Positions 4,073 through 5,570 of a stretch of 5,570 bases of DNA are shown here, in pieces. The DNA lies in contig JAGVMI010000137.1 of assembly GCA_020053845.1 (NCBI GenBank), forward strand, positions 1-5,570, written 5' to 3'. This DNA comes from Candidatus Babeliales bacterium (GTDB lineage: Bacteria > Babelota > Babeliae > Babelales > Vermiphilaceae). Made by a program: the position numbers and the translations under genes. How positions within the stretch are numbered: the first letter of the stretch is position 1; each line of letters starts with the position of its first letter. A model generated the notes under the pieces. The model did no database searches. It saw only the letters and a list, made by a program, of their open reading frames with translations, and was not told the origin of the DNA.

Positions 4073-5570
4073 ATGCGCAAGATGAACATTGGAGTGTTGA
4101 TGGGGGGAAGATCTGCAGAGCGAGAAGTATCTTTCAACTCTGGCCGCACCATTTGCGATCATCTTGATACTGCGCGCTATGAAGTGGTGCCTATTTTTCA
4201 AAAGCAATGCGGCGCATTATTTATCTTGCCATGGCAGTTTCTGCATCGCGGGAAAATAAGCGATTTTGAAGCGCGCCTTGATGGACAAGCAGTGCGCATT
4301 ACCTGGGATGAACTTAAATTGCGCATCGATCTTGCCTACATAGCAATGCATGGGCGGTATGCAGAAGACGGTATCATGCAAGGCGTGCTTGAAGTGCTTG
4401 GTATCCCCTATGTGGGGTCGCGCATTTTTGCGAGTGCTTTATGTATGGATAAAGTTATGCAAAAGCTATTGCTTGCAGATGCAGGCATAGCAGTTCCTAA
4501 GTATGCACTAGTGCGTGCAGCGCAGGTGCGCTCTGATGGCGTGAGTTGTGTGCTTGAGCGCATGCGTGAGTGTGGCATTAGCTTTCCCTGCGTGGTAAAG
4601 CCGCGTAGTGAAGGATCGAGCTTGGGCGTAAGTGTGGTGTTTCAGGAGAGCGAACTTGAACGCGCATTGCATCATGCGGCCAAGCCAAGTGAATGGCGTG
4701 GCGATGTGCTCATAGAAGAGCGCATTGAGGGAATGGAGTTTTCGTGCGTTACGATCGTGGATTATAAAAAGGGCGAGTATTTACCGCTGCAGCCTACAGA
4801 AATTGTTCCTGATAAAGGGACGCATTTTTATGATTATGATCAAAAATATATGCCAGGCCGCGCTACTAAATTTACTCCTGCGCGCTGCAGCGCTGCAGTT
4901 ATAGAAGCGATTCAGCAAACATGTGTGAAGGTGATGCGTACGCTTGGCATCACAACACTTTCTCGTATCGATGGATTTGTAACACATGATGAGCGCATAG
5001 TAATCATCGAGCCCAATACATTTTCAGGAATGGCACCTTCAAGCTTTATTTTCCGTGAAGCTGCAGAAATTAATATGAGCCATACAAAGCTTATTAATCA
5101 TCTTATTGAAACAGAGCTACACGCACGTGGCATGCTTGATGATCTCATTAAACAAGAGCAAGAAGATAGTGCATGCAAGGGGAAATCAGGAGATAAAATG
5201 CGCATTGCGGTGCTCATGGGCGGGCCTTCAAATGAACGTGAGGTGTCGCTTGAATCAGGCAGAAATGTAGTGTACAAATTGTCGCCGCATAAGTATGAAG
5301 TGCTGCCGATCTTTGTAACACATACCATGGATTTGTATGTGATAGATAATGCATTGCTCGTGCGCAATGGCACGCATGAGATTGCACATGAATTGCATCG
5401 AGCGCAGCATATTTCATGGGATGAGCTTGCTCAACGTGCTGACTTTGCATTCAACACGCTACACGGAGGCCCTGGAGAAAATGGTGCAGTCCAAGGCATG
5501 CTTGAAATGCTCGGCATTCCTTATAATGGCGCGGGAGTGCTTGCGAGTGCACTTTGCATGGATAAATACA
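4073..5570 (+). CDS. ddl: Tandem D-alanine--D-alanine ligase (complete module 1, start of module 2), 3' end beyond window
   Basis: The enzyme family joins two D-alanines with ATP to make the dipeptide that ends the peptidoglycan stem peptide; it is cytoplasmic. The frame is open for 499 codons to the window edge. Module 1 (about 4-350) is a full ATP-grasp ligase: GGRSAEREVS with E16, HGRYAEDG (93-100), MDK with K127, VVKPRSEGSSLG (174-185; K176, S182), YDYDQKY (253-259; K258, Y259), SRID (R298, D300), EPNTFSGM (E313, N315) and S324. By alignment with E. coli DdlB every catalytic residue is kept, and Tyr259 fits D-Ala rather than D-lactate as second substrate. After a charged linker (about 351-375), module 2 starts MRIAVLMGGPSNEREVS (E388) and runs through HGGPGENG to CMDKY at the edge. 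AAAGG (4061-4065), seven bases before ATG 4073, fixes the start; ATG 4082 is too far from it. Confidence 0.93.
   Translation, partial: MRKMNIGVLMGGRSAEREVSFNSGRTICDHLDTARYEVVPIFQKQCGALFILPWQFLHRGKISDFEARLDGQAVRITWDELKLRIDLAYIAMHGRYAEDGIMQGVLEVLGIPYVGSRIFASALCMDKVMQKLLLADAGIAVPKYALVRAAQVRSDGVSCVLERMRECGISFPCVVKPRSEGSSLGVSVVFQESELERALHHAAKPSEWRGDVLIEERIEGMEFSCVTIVDYKKGEYLPLQPTEIVPDKGTHFYDYDQKYMPGRATKFTPARCSAAVIEAIQQTCVKVMRTLGITTLSRIDGFVTHDERIVIIEPNTFSGMAPSSFIFREAAEINMSHTKLINHLIETELHARGMLDDLIKQEQEDSACKGKSGDKMRIAVLMGGPSNEREVSLESGRNVVYKLSPHKYEVLPIFVTHTMDLYVIDNALLVRNGTHEIAHELHRAQHISWDELAQRADFAFNTLHGGPGENGAVQGMLEMLGIPYNGAGVLASALCMDKY
5188..5192 (+). promoter_or_regulatory. Internal Shine-Dalgarno (AGGAG) before the second Ddl module
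   Basis: AGGAG stands five bases before the in-frame ATG at 5198, the codon where a free-standing Ddl would begin (MRIAVLMGG). It lies inside the open frame of the tandem protein. It may allow separate translation of module 2, or be a relic of a time when the modules were two genes. Confidence 0.6.
5198..5570 (+). other. Second Ddl module, N-terminal domain only (protein region or possible separate start)
   Basis: From ATG 5198 the translation restarts a complete Ddl N-terminal domain: GGPSNEREVSLESG, HGGPGENG, QGMLEMLGIPY and SALCMDK. Hand alignment with module 1 gives 22 of 37 identical residues over the first block and 18 of 25 over the QG-to-MDK block, so the two are homologous but clearly diverged. 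The central ATP-binding and C-terminal catalytic parts lie beyond the window, so activity of this module cannot be judged here. The N-terminal glutamate (E388) is kept. If the reading frame is correct this is the second half of a fusion; otherwise it is a separate gene. Confidence 0.85.

Noticed and set aside
5098..5450. Minus-strand open frames at the end of the window
   Set aside because: They lie wholly opposite the second Ddl module, whose conserved motifs prove the plus strand is coding.
4073..5570. VanA/VanB-type D-Ala-D-Lac resistance ligase
   Set aside because: Module 1 keeps the Tyr of YDYDQKY that marks D-Ala-D-Ala ligases, and no vanH, vanX or two-component genes are visible.

Overview
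The window looks like a compact bacterial chromosome segment carrying housekeeping genes and small exported proteins. It holds no mobile element, tRNA, rRNA or CRISPR array. The envelope genes (peptidoglycan ligase, several signal peptides) and the presence of oligoribonuclease suggest a Gram-negative-type bacterium. The tandem ligase, the shortened PriA, the tight packing and the unfamiliar small secreted proteins would suit a divergent host-associated lineage such as Dependentiae (TM6). That placement is an impression without any database comparison, so confidence is low.

Layout. (1) Bases 2-1960, + strand: priA, the replication-restart helicase. It probably lacks about five N-terminal residues because of the window edge, and it has no room for the winged-helix domain of the E. 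coli protein. A probable intrinsic terminator sits on its stop codon. (2) Bases 1863-3891, - strand: four genes, read from 3891 downward. They are a small protein with an N-terminal hydrophobic segment, orn (oligoribonuclease), a secreted protein with a very cysteine-rich tail, and a secreted helical protein. The last gene runs 98 bp into the 3' end of priA on the opposite strand. (3) Bases 3892-4072: a 181-bp divergent control region with a candidate promoter for each direction. (4) Bases 4073-5570, + strand: an open frame that leaves the window. It encodes a complete D-alanine--D-alanine ligase followed in frame by the start of a second one.

The most interesting object is this ddl-ddl tandem. 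The first module has all the expected catalytic residues. The second begins at an internal ATG with its own Shine-Dalgarno sequence. Nothing stops translation between the two modules, but a single added base in a G4 run would create a TAA one nucleotide before that ATG. The locus is therefore either a real double ligase with possible internal initiation, or two adjacent genes joined by a one-base event or error.

Functionally the genes belong to separate housekeeping processes: replication restart, final RNA turnover and cell-wall precursor synthesis. The three small exported proteins have no function I can recognise. Every stretch without a gene is under 200 bp.
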